Source: Globisporangium splendens (Eukaryota; Oomycota; Peronosporomycetes; Pythiales; Pythiaceae). From it: a DNA stretch of 64,000 nucleotides. Of the stretch, positions 55,596 through 64,000 are shown in pieces (within the stretch, counting starts at the first letter, position 1; each line of letters begins with the position of its first letter). The stretch is taken from contig VFIW01000012.1 in the NCBI GenBank assembly GCA_006386115.1, forward strand, positions 558,001 to 622,000. The letters are read 5' to 3'. Made by a program: the position numbers and the translations under genes. Below the pieces are notes generated by a model. That model had not been told where the DNA came from, did not search any database, and saw nothing but the letters and a program-made list of their open reading frames with translations.

Positions 55596-55706
55596 CTTTT
55601 TCATAGAATATGCTGGTGATAACGCCAGATGTCAAAGCAGATTCACAACCTCCTTCAGGCTTTGCGCTTTCTATTGAGTTTCCTCCGTTTATAGTGGTTT
55701 TGGCGC

Positions 55707-57593
55707 TTAGCTCACACGCCGCAGCACGACGGCCCAGTTGGATTCATCGTAGTACTGCTCTTCCACGGTCGCGTTGCCTGCGAGCTCCACCAATTGCTCC
55801 AGCTCACCCTCCTTAAACATGTGGCAGTACCGCTGCACGACAATCGGTCCAGCAGCCTTGGCTGAATTCTCCTTTTCGTCTATTGCTGCATCGCCATCAT
55901 TCTCCTTCTTTGTGTTGTTGTTCGCAAAGCGCGCGTCGAGATTCCAGGGCACCATGAAGTCCTGCTTGGAGCCTTCGAACTTGCGCTTCGAGTTGACCTG
56001 CTGCTCGTGGGCCCAGGCGTAGATGACGCCGCGGCCGCCGACACGCAGTACGCGGATGAGCTCCTTGACGGCTGCGAGCCGGTGGTGTAGCGTACTCAGG
56101 TGGTGCAGCACGGCGATCGAGAGTGCGGCGTCGCAGGATTCCGAGCGGATCGGCACCGTCATGGCGTCGCACACCATCACGTTCAGGTCGCTCTCCTTGC
56201 AGATCTTGACCAGATTCGAGCTGCGGTCACCGCCGATGATCATGTTTTGGCTCGCGGTGTCGACGCATTTCATGTATTTCCCATTGCCGCAGCCGATATC
56301 CGCGATCAGCGACCCAGGTTCCAATGAGCGCACGAACGCCGCGACGCGTGGCCACGGGTTGTACCGCGTGCTGCTGAAATGACTGGCCACGGTCTCGTAG
56401 AACTCGTGCACGTACTGCTGCTCCACGTGGGTCGGGAACAGCTTTTCGCCATTGTCACCAGCACTCTGTGATGGTGGTGCTGCGCCATTCCGGTCGCGCT
56501 CCGAGTCGCATTGCACGGGGAAGTCGCACGTGCAGTCTGTCTCCTGGATCTTGCGGAACGTGATGGACACGCGGCGCTTGCGGTCGACCTTCTCGCCGTC
56601 GATCACGTCGAACATGCGCGGCGGGATCGCGTGGGTCCACTCGTACCGCGACGGACCCGTCATGACGAGCAGCGAGCGCGGCTGGCACAACACGCTCTCC
56701 ATGCGGCCGTCCGGGTGGCGAAACTCCATCACGATCTCGTTCTCGAGACTCAGCGACGCGATCGCGTTCGTGAACGCCGAGTGCGTGTCGATATGCGCCG
56801 CGATGCCCTGACCAGGCTTGTATTCGTTCACCGTGATCTGGTCAGGCGTGTCCATAATGGATGTGGGAATCTGCTTGGTAAGCTTGTCCATCGCCGGTGG
56901 CATGGGCTCCAGAGGCTGATCCGCATCGCACCGGCGCGTCTCGTAGCTGAACTCGTACCCGAAATGCTGCACCTGGCGCGCCTTGACTGTGTTCTTCCAG
57001 TGCGCGCCACCATCACGCTCGAGCATCTCGAGGAGACTGGCTTCGTCCTCCTTGCTGATGAACTCCGGCAGGATGATCAGCCCTGGGATGCGCGTCGACG
57101 GGTCCTCGAGCACGCGGATCCGCGAGATACTCGTCACGCGCAGGAACGCGTCGCGCGCCTCTTTCTCCTTGCGCAGCATCGCAAAATCGACGTACATCGC
57201 GCGGCCTTGGAGCAGCGTGCACGCCTGGTTGTGCAGCTTCTCGCGCACAGGCGCAGCGTACTTTGCGTCGGCAAACTCGACGAGGATCGTCTTCTTGGCG
57301 CTCTTGCCGTACTCAATACGACGCACCACACCGTCATCTATCTCACTGTCGTCAGGCAGCTGCTCGCGGACTACAGACAGCAGGAACAGCCGCAGCTTGT
57401 CCTCGGTGATGAGCTTCTCGCTGATGCGGCGGCTCATGCTGAACTTGAGGAACGCACTCGGCTGGTCATCTGCCAGGTACTCGATCAGCTCCAGCGGTGG
57501 TCCGTACTTGCTGCTGCTGGTGGCCGCTTCCGCTGCGTCAGCAGTGGCGCATTGCGTCTCCATACTCGCTGCGAGCGCGTCGACGTCCGTCAT
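55707..57593 (-). CDS. ALKBH8: ALKBH8-like tRNA wobble-uridine hydroxylase/methyltransferase
   Basis: One exon from ATG 57593 to TAA encodes 628 residues with the ALKBH8 domain order. An RRM-like region comes first (AKKTILVEFADAKYA, QGRAMYVDFAM), then an AlkB dioxygenase (IPGLIILPEFISKED, PGQGIAAHIDTHSAF with the iron His/Asp, YEWTHAIPPR with the second His, RKRRVSITFR for 2-oxoglutarate), and a methyltransferase (IADIGCGNGKYMK, CDAALSIAVLHHLS, LRVGGRGVIYAWAHEQ). In other species the methyltransferase part completes mcm5U at tRNA position 34 and the AlkB part hydroxylates it. A partner Trm112 is needed and is not here. An upstream in-frame ATG at 57710 is less likely. No lesions. Confidence 0.95.
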   Translation of the reverse strand: MTDVDALAASMETQCATADAAEAATSSSKYGPPLELIEYLADDQPSAFLKFSMSRRISEKLITEDKLRLFLLSVVREQLPDDSEIDDGVVRRIEYGKSAKKTILVEFADAKYAAPVREKLHNQACTLLQGRAMYVDFAMLRKEKEARDAFLRVTSISRIRVLEDPSTRIPGLIILPEFISKEDEASLLEMLERDGGAHWKNTVKARQVQHFGYEFSYETRRCDADQPLEPMPPAMDKLTKQIPTSIMDTPDQITVNEYKPGQGIAAHIDTHSAFTNAIASLSLENEIVMEFRHPDGRMESVLCQPRSLLVMTGPSRYEWTHAIPPRMFDVIDGEKVDRKRRVSITFRKIQETDCTCDFPVQCDSERDRNGAAPPSQSAGDNGEKLFPTHVEQQYVHEFYETVASHFSSTRYNPWPRVAAFVRSLEPGSLIADIGCGNGKYMKCVDTASQNMIIGGDRSSNLVKICKESDLNVMVCDAMTVPIRSESCDAALSIAVLHHLSTLHHRLAAVKELIRVLRVGGRGVIYAWAHEQQVNSKRKFEGSKQDFMVPWNLDARFANNNTKKENDGDAAIDEKENSAKAAGPIVVQRYCHMFKEGELEQLVELAGNATVEEQYYDESNWAVVLRRVS

Positions 57594-57956
57594 TTCGATA
57601 GCCAAATGCTGGCGATGATTTGCCGGTGGCCAATGATCGGCGCGTGTGCGTGTCTGCGCTCCATGCCTCCTCAAGAGGTCCACTCCCTCGGTATAGAGAC
57701 ATATGCCCATTATTGTGTTATCAGATGCCGCAGTGCCAGTACAGTAGACATCACCACGAAAGTAGCTACAGTATCAGATATGAGTGGACACGAGGATCCG
57801 TGTCAATCAGCCGCATACAATGCAATTCAATGCTTATATTAGAGAAAAAGTCACTCAAGCCACACACTCAGATACTCAGATGCATATGCATATGATCCCC
57901 TTCCTTTCCTTACCTTTTACTCCCGTCCTTCGTGTCTTCATCCCGCGCTTTACACG
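57594..57956. other. Intergenic region
   Basis: 363 bp between ALKBH8 and DCAF11, both on minus. AT-rich near 57820-57900. Nothing recognised. Confidence 0.4.
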
Positions 57957-59711
57957 TTATTCGTGGCGCTGCCAGACACAGAGCTTGCCGTAGAAATCTG
58001 GCGACACGATGGTCGGCTCGAATGGGTGCCATCGCACATCGCGCGTGAGTCCGTTCGGCTTCATGGCGAAGACCTCGACGAGGTCACCCGAGATGCTGTC
58101 GTACACGTACACACGGCCGTCGGCCGAACCCGTGTAGATGTACTTTTGCGCCGTCGAGTGCAGCGGCGAAAAGTAGCACCGGATCAGCGTCTCCATGATC
58201 ATGTGACCGCGGTACGTCATGACTGACATGTCGTCTGGATGCGTCACAGGCAGCTTGTTGCGACCCGGGTACGACTGGTAGCGGTAGTCCCAGCGGTACG
58301 GCCGACGGAACGGAGGTGTGCGGTCGTGAGCCTCGGACGACATGCACCTGCGGATATCCCAGAGCTTGCAGCTCTGGTCCTTCGAGTTTGAGATGAAGTA
58401 GTAACCGTCGTCACGCGACGAGATGTGCGTGAGACCGTCCGTGTGGCCCGGGAACACACCCTGCGCACGAGGATTCGACTCAGACAGCACGCGACGATCC
58501 CATAACTTGATCAGCTGGTCGTCCGAGCCACTCACAAACACATTCGAATGCAGTGGTCCGTCGACAAATGCGATTGCGTTCACATCATCGCGGTGACCCT
58601 CCACATGGCACACCGGTGTCTTGGTCTGCATGTCGTAGAGCACGACGCTGTTGCTGGATGTACCCGCGACAAACTCAGTACCCGATGCGTTCATGTCCAT
58701 GCACCACACGCCAAAGCGTCCCATGGTGAACCGATGCATCTCGGAGTGGCGCGTGCCACGTGGCGGCTTAATCAGACAAAACACGTCTTCCTTGCCGTCG
58801 TCCTCGTAGTTGACGCTCACCATGCGCACGTTGCTGTTGATACTGGAGTAGAGCACGCTTTGATCGTCGGGTGTGAACTTGGCGTCCGTCACCGTCCAGC
58901 GCACGTCGCGGACCGGGAGCGACGAGCTGCGCTCCCAATTCACAGTGTCGTACAGCAAGATCTCGCCACGCTGGCCCGCTGCGAGGAAGCTGCTGCCCGT
59001 GCTGTTGAACCCACCACAGTACAGACGGTCGCGCACGTAATCGACGACCTTGCAGTGCTTGTTTTCCTGGAACGGCATGAATGTCTCCTGCAGCTTGATT
59101 GACTGCGCCGTCGACGTCAGCCCGACCTGCTCGCGCAAACACAACGTGTGGAACATGCGCTTCTTGTTCGTGCGATGGTAATGCAGCGGGAAATGTCTGG
59201 CCGAGGACGACGGCAAGCCCATGTTCGTGCCACTGCTGCTGCTACTCCCACTCTCCGAGTTTTTGCGTTCTGTAAAGTCGCTATTGTACCCGCGCAGCTG
59301 GTGCGCGATGCGTTCGTTCGCGATCTTTTTCTTCTGTTCGAGCTCGTGCTCCGACCGCGCAAAGAGCATGGGGAAGTAGGATTCGCCCGCGAAGATGCGG
59401 TCGATGGACGTGCGCACGTCCTCGGGGAGCGCCTTCTCGATGACGCCGCGCAGAAACTCCTCCGTCTCGGATGACAGCTCGTTGTCTTCGTCCTCGGGTT
59501 CCCAAAAACCGCGTCCCTCGTCGTCGTCGTCGTCGTACTCTTCTTCGTCTTCGTTCTGCTCCTCGTTGTTGTCGTCGTCATCCGCTTCCTCCTCGCCGCC
59601 CGTGTCCTGCATGGGAACGTACTCCTCGTCGCTGCTGCTCTCGTCGTCGTCGTCGTCGTCGTCGGCGCCACTGCCGCCGCCAAACCAGAGCACGACCGTG
59701 CGCTCCGCCAT
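57957..59711 (-). CDS. DCAF11: DCAF11/WDR23-like WD40 substrate receptor of CUL4 ligases
   Basis: One exon from ATG 59711 to TAA encodes 584 residues. The N-terminus is strongly acidic (runs of seven Asp and more). WD40 repeats fill the rest: FNSTGSSFLAAGQRGEILLYD, FVSGSDDQLIKLWDRRVL, ISNSKDQSCKLWDIRRC, and the DCAF11-typical end: VMTYRGHMIMETLIRCYFSP, AQKYIYTGSADGRVYVYD, RDVRWHPFEPTIVSPDFYG. The WDRR/WDIR ends match the DDB1-binding WDxR motif. In animals the receptor degrades Nrf2/SKN-1 type factors. The plant and animal likeness is strong, the substrate here is unknown. Confidence 0.92.
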   Translation of the reverse strand: MAERTVVLWFGGGSGADDDDDDDESSSDEEYVPMQDTGGEEEADDDDNNEEQNEDEEEYDDDDDEGRGFWEPEDEDNELSSETEEFLRGVIEKALPEDVRTSIDRIFAGESYFPMLFARSEHELEQKKKIANERIAHQLRGYNSDFTERKNSESGSSSSSGTNMGLPSSSARHFPLHYHRTNKKRMFHTLCLREQVGLTSTAQSIKLQETFMPFQENKHCKVVDYVRDRLYCGGFNSTGSSFLAAGQRGEILLYDTVNWERSSSLPVRDVRWTVTDAKFTPDDQSVLYSSINSNVRMVSVNYEDDGKEDVFCLIKPPRGTRHSEMHRFTMGRFGVWCMDMNASGTEFVAGTSSNSVVLYDMQTKTPVCHVEGHRDDVNAIAFVDGPLHSNVFVSGSDDQLIKLWDRRVLSESNPRAQGVFPGHTDGLTHISSRDDGYYFISNSKDQSCKLWDIRRCMSSEAHDRTPPFRRPYRWDYRYQSYPGRNKLPVTHPDDMSVMTYRGHMIMETLIRCYFSPLHSTAQKYIYTGSADGRVYVYDSISGDLVEVFAMKPNGLTRDVRWHPFEPTIVSPDFYGKLCVWQRHE

Positions 59712-60076
59712 ATTTTCTTTCGAGCTCTTCTGTCAAACAGGATGTGGCTGATGAAAAAAATGGGGGCGGGTCTGCTGCTCAAGGTTGCGCGACGGTATCG
59801 AATCTTACGTAATCAGAGTACATACACATCAGATGGATTACTCCACATCCGAAATTATCAGAAAGCGTACCCGAGCACACCTCCATTGTAACCATGCAAA
59901 ACAACAACACGTAACCTACTAAATAATCTTTGTTTTAATCATCTGAGAATTGCTGTTGTGCGCGAAAAGGAGGTGGACCGAAGGTGACACCAGGAAAAAA
60001 AGATCCTCCCAGTTGCACTTGAGAGCTTCTCACACTTGCCATCTCACCCCCAGAACGAAAAGAAGCAGCATTGAAC
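59712..60076. promoter_or_regulatory. Shared upstream region of divergent DCAF11 and ENT genes
   Basis: 365 bp between two divergent starts. A CTCACACTTGCCATCTC stretch near 60027-60043 resembles an initiator for the transporter. Otherwise nothing was recognised. Confidence 0.35.
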
Positions 60077-61500
60077 ATGGGGACCGACAGGATGCGGCAC
60101 AAGGCGCACGTCGTGTACGCGATCTTCTTCCTCGTGGGCATCGGCGCCTCGCTCCCGTGGAACGTGTTCATCACGGCGCAGCAGTACTTCCAGGAGCGCC
60201 TCGTGGACACGGACTACGAGGAGTCCTTTCTCAACTGGTTCAGCATGGCGTTCAACATCTCGACGCTGCTCTCGATGGTGATCCGCACGCTGTGCTTCGC
60301 GGAGAAGATGCCGAGCGCGGTCACGACAGTGTTCTTCTCGCTTGTCGTCACCACGTGCATCATCTTTGGCCACTGCTGGCTCACGCGGATGCCCGAGTAC
60401 AATGGTAGGGATGGATATGCGTGGCATGTAGTGTATGTGCAGCTCTGTGCTGACCTTTTGCGTTTCTCCTGTTGTATATAGGCGACAGTTTTTTCCAAGC
60501 GACGATGATCAGCATCTTGGTCGTGGCGTGCGCGACGACGATGATGCAAGACGGCATGCTGCGCATCATCTCCAAGTTCCCTCCGCAATTCACGCAAGCC
60601 GTAGTCGCGGGCCAAGCTATGGCCGGGCTTGCTGTGTCAACCTCGAGTTTCTTCATCACGATGGCGAGTCCCAGCGGTCCGCACTTGCTCCAAGTGCTTG
60701 CGCAGAATTCCGATCTGTGCGCGTTTATCTACTTCGTACTCGTGTTTGCGACTCTGATCGTGTGTACCCTGGCGTTCGCGGTGCTTGCGCATATGGAGAT
60801 ATTCCGCCACTACCAGAGCGTCGACCATCCAATCGGCGACTATTTGGACGAAAAAGTGCACAATGGATACGATGTCGAGGACTCGGCGCGCGAGACACTG
60901 TTGAGTGAAGACGAGCAAAGCGCGCATGATGATCCATTGCCTGGGACAAACAAAGTAGATCTGTTCGACTTGACCTACAGGATCCGGTACTACGCGGCCG
61001 CGAACTTCTTCGTCTTCATCGTGACACTGGGCGTCTTCCCTAGTATCACGTCGGCTATTCAATCCGTGAATCCAGCGAGCGGTCGCTTTTTCCGCGACTT
61101 GTTCACGCCGTTCACACTGATTCTGTTCAACTTTGGCGATCTCCTGGGACGTCTCGTGGCGACGTCATGGCACAGTACCAACCCTCTACGCGTGATGCTC
61201 GCGTCGCTCGCGCGTACAGCATTTTTCCCGCTGCTCATGCTCTGCAACCTGCAAAATGAGCACCACCAAGTGATCACGTACGTGCTGATCAAGAGTGACC
61301 TGGCGTCGATGGGGCTACTGCTCGCGTGCGCTGTGACGAACGGTCTGATCACGACGCTGTCGCTGATGCACTACCCGCGGCTGCTGCGCACGAACAAGGA
61401 GAAGGAGCTCGGCGGCACGGTCATGTTCTTTATCCTGTCGATCGGCCTCACTGCTGGCTCGCTCATGTCGTTTGTGCTCCGAGCCATGTTGAAGCAGTGA
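60077..61500 (+). CDS. Equilibrative nucleoside transporter (ENT/SLC29 family)
   Basis: Two exons (60077-60404, 60482-61500) encode 448 residues. The N-terminus has the family signature GIGASLPWNVFITAQQYF (PWN motif), and about eleven hydrophobic segments follow, with an acidic cytoplasmic loop (DYLDEKVHNGYDVEDSARET) between the sixth and seventh. Later family blocks are FFVFIVTLGVFPSITSAI, FNFGDLLGRLVATSW and LGGTVMFFILSIGLTAGSL. ENTs move nucleosides across membranes by facilitated diffusion or proton coupling. Length is normal. It ends at TGA 61498-61500; AATAAA lies shortly downstream. Confidence 0.95.
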
Positions 61501-61541
61501 GTGTGTGCATCGTCTATGTTTTGTATTTTTTCGTGCGCTTA

Positions 61542-61547
61542 AATAAA
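61542..61547 (+). terminator. Poly-A signal after the nucleoside transporter gene
   Basis: AATAAA about 42 bp after the transporter stop codon, on the same strand. A typical poly-A signal position. Confidence 0.5.
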
Positions 61548-61704
61548 GTGGGCCACCTTAATAGCGACACTCGAAAGTTCTCTCTCATTTTATAACAGCA
61601 AACGAAACACAATAGGGGCTTCTGTATGGGTTACGCACTGTGCTGTCAATTAAAAAATGTGTCCCCTATGGAAGTGAAAGCAACAAAAGGCTGTGAGGCG
61701 AGCG

Positions 61705-64000
61705 ATGGCGTCGAAGCTCGAGTACCTGCAGCGCTACATGTCGTCGTCCGCGTCTGCGGGGGCGGCAGACGCAGGAGGCGAGAAGAAACTGCGCAAGAAG
61801 AAGAAGAAGGAGGCGACCGCGTCGGCGAGCGGCAGTAGCAGCAGTGCGAGCCGCTTCCGAGTGATCGACGCCGACCATGAGTGGGAACAAGATGCGCCGA
61901 GCAAGGACGCCATCGAGCAGAAATGGGAGCAGGACGCAGCGGACGGTGCGTGAGAATACGTGTATCCCCTTATATCTTAATTTCGTTGTGTCGTATTTGT
62001 GCGTTCATTGTACTGATATGATGGGTGTGTGCTTTGTGTGACCATGACATATATATATACAGAGGAGCGTCCTGTGGTGGTCGCTGATGGGGAGATCGTG
62101 GACCCTACGGATCTCCCCGTGTACGTTAATGCGGAAGAGTATTTGGACGAGCTGAATGCGAGACAGCGTGGTGCTGCGAGGGATGACGACTTGTCGCCAC
62201 CGCGCAAGTCGAAACAGTCCGAGGGCTTGCAGGCGAAAAAGTCCAATGACAAAGGCAAGCCACGAGATCGCAAGTACAGCAGCGATGGCTCGCCGCCGCG
62301 AAAAGATGCTGCTGGTAATGGGCGACGACAAAAAGATCGTAATGACCATGAAGATGACGCTTCGCCTCCTCGACGGCGCAGGAATCAAGCGCCATCGCGA
62401 CGCAAAGCCGATAGCGACAGTGAGAATGACGCTTCGCCGCCGCGACGCTCGCAACCCGCTCGTCGAAGCAGGCAGGGTGATGATGACAGTGATGATGATG
62501 CATCTCCTCCGAGACGAAAGCCGACGTCCAGACAGAGCGAAGAGCGTTCTTCGGGGAAGAGACGATCTGCCGCAGATGTTGCAGCCAGGGACAGCAATGC
62601 TTCTCCTGTGAGACGTCCTGCTGCCGCTGCTTGCAAGAGCCCACCAAAGGTGAGCCAACATGACGATGATGCGTCTTCTCCAAGGAGATACCGTTCTGAT
62701 CCATCGGATGGAGATGCGTCTCCCCCGCGACGACGTCCAGTGAAAAGCGAGAAGCCAGAAGAGCAACGAAAAGAACCTGCGCAACCGCCGCAACCTCGAC
62801 GAACGGACTCGCTTGGTCGTGATATCCCAGACATAAAGAAAGAGACTAGTCGAAAGCACCGAGAGAATGATGACTCGGACGCGTCTCCGCCAAGAGAAAG
62901 AGGTGAGTCTTCTCGCAACCGCTCGCGGTCCCCAAGTACTCGAGGTCGTGGTCGTAGCAGATCGCATTCTCGACATAGGTCGTCGGGGGCGTCACGTGCA
63001 CGGGGAGGATCTCGACGAAGTCGATCAAGAAGTCGGTCGACGTCTCCAAGACGCCGTCGTCGTCGCTCACCTTCGCGATCAAGAAGCAACGGGAGACGCC
63101 ATCGCAGCGAGTCGCGTTCCCGCTCTCGTGCAAGACGATCATCTGGTCATCGCTCAGTGACACGACAATCTCGTCGAGCGAGTCGTAGCCGCTCTGGATC
63201 CGTTGAGCGTCGACGTTATCGTCACTCGAGAAGCCCCGCGCGCTCAGGACGACAAGCATTCCGTCAAGAACGAGTGCGTTCGCTTGAACAAGACTCGCCG
63301 CCGCGCAAGCACCAAAAGCGTGAAGATGTCAAGGACGACACACCGCGAGCAGCGAGCTCCAAGAGTGAAGCAACGGCAAACAAGCAAGCGGACAAGGTCA
63401 AGGACCATGAGCGCAAGGACGACGCCGAGCCGCAGAAAGCGCGGGCCGGTCTGTTTACCGCCAAGGAGTTTGCCGAAGAGCACAAGCGCAAGCTTCGCCA
63501 GAACGATTTCCTCCGCACGGCTGATGCGAGCGACATGGGCGCGAATGCCGAGACCGTGTACCGTGACAAGCGTGGCCGCAAACTGGACATGCTGAACGAG
63601 ATGGTGCGGCAGCAGGAGATCCTTGATGGCAAGCGCGAGCGCGAGGCGCGCGAAGAGTACGAGTGGGGCACGGGCAAGGTGCAGAAGCAGGAGCTCAAGA
63701 ACCAACGCGAGCTCATGGAGCAGATAAAGCAAGCGCCATTTGCGCGTCACGAAGACGACCCGGAGCTCGAGCAGCTCCGCAAAGAGCGCGTGCGCGCGTT
63801 TGACCCGATGAACAGCAAGGTGTTCCAGGAAGACGACCTCTTTGGTGGAGGCAAGAGCTCCAAGAAAAGCAAGAGCAAGAAGAAGAGCGGCACGAAACCA
63901 AAGTACGCTGGTCCACCGGCGCCTCCGAACCGCTTCGGGATCCAACCAGGCTACCGCTGGGACGGCGTCGTGCGCGGCACTGGCTGGGAGGAGAAGCTGC
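61705..64000 (+). CDS. BUD13: BUD13 pre-mRNA splicing/retention factor, runs off right edge
   Basis: Exon 1 (61705-61945) starts MASKLEYLQRYMSSSA, matching BUD13's K-EYL-RYL opening. A 117-bp intron leads to exon 2 (62063 to the edge). The centre has about nine imperfect DASPPRR-type repeats, then an RS-rich block (SRSRSRS and RRRRRR). The conserved C-terminal part is present: ARAGLFTAKEFAEEHK, ETVYRDKRGRKLDML, KREREAREEYEWGTGKVQKQ, then PPAPPNRFGIQPGYRWDG and GTGWEEKL. Only the last 20 or so residues lie outside. BUD13 belongs to the RES complex of the activated spliceosome, aiding intron removal and nuclear retention. Repeats of SPPR type also occur in animal BUD13. No lesions. Confidence 0.95.

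Noticed and set aside
1..64000. CRISPR arrays, operons, riboswitches, bacterial insertion sequences
   Set aside because: None seen; the window is plainly eukaryotic with spliceosomal introns.

Overview
The window is nuclear DNA from a eukaryote, most likely an oomycete (water mould / downy mildew relative). Supporting signs are compact spacing with genes on both strands, short GT-AG introns (about 55-115 bp, with one of 316 bp), CATTYY-type initiator motifs upstream of several starts, a non-LTR retrotransposon with a plant/archaeal-type RNase H, and a mix of animal-like and stramenopile-like proteins including flagellar families. No bacterial, plasmid or viral gene block is present. The lineage call is inference; no rRNA or other marker gene is in the window.

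Layout. 0-1.7 kb: edge of a PIG-F-like GPI-anchor gene (minus) and a small three-exon gene (plus). 1.7-8.6 kb: an unidentified minus-strand gene split inside a coding exon by a 5.8 kb LINE flanked by a 13-bp target-site duplication. 9-15 kb: PET117 (cytochrome oxidase assembly), a small uncertain ORF, and a 1,576-residue unidentified protein. 15.5-21 kb: clathrin heavy chain. 21.9-27.8 kb: a nicotinamidase-type hydrolase, an eight-exon permuted-papain (C92-like) protein, and a membrane-anchored HECT ubiquitin ligase. 28.3-34.7 kb: a trans-aconitate methyltransferase-like protein, a damaged GAS8/DRC4 flagellar gene, a CENP-B/Tc5-type DNA-binding protein, a small coiled-coil gene and succinyl-CoA ligase alpha. 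35.3-42 kb: a UBR-box N-recognin. 42.3-48.1 kb: an NT-C2 coiled-coil gene and two related DPF/NPF-rich genes, all carrying stop codons or frameshifts. 50-64 kb: ankyrin-FYVE protein, TRM10, a sperm-tail PG-rich-repeat protein, ALKBH8, DCAF11, an equilibrative nucleoside transporter and BUD13 (running off the right edge).

Functional themes. Three ubiquitin-ligase components (HECT, UBR, DCAF11), two tRNA modification enzymes (TRM10, ALKBH8), endocytic factors (clathrin heavy chain; possibly the DPF/NPF proteins), mitochondrial genes (PET117, succinyl-CoA ligase) and axonemal genes (GAS8, PG-rich protein). There are no operons; several pairs are divergent with short shared upstream regions.

The most unusual property is the uneven distribution of damage. 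Very long conserved genes (clathrin, UBR, the 1,576-residue protein, ALKBH8, TRM10, BUD13) are intact. A second set (the LINE-split gene, GAS8, the NT-C2 gene, the two DPF/NPF genes, the small coiled-coil gene) carries in-frame stops, nearly all TAG at Gln-like positions, plus single frameshifts. This could mean recent decay (for example linked to loss of flagellated spores), stop readthrough, or local sequence error; the sequence alone does not decide. All exon boundaries were worked out by eye from GT-AG signals and frame continuity.
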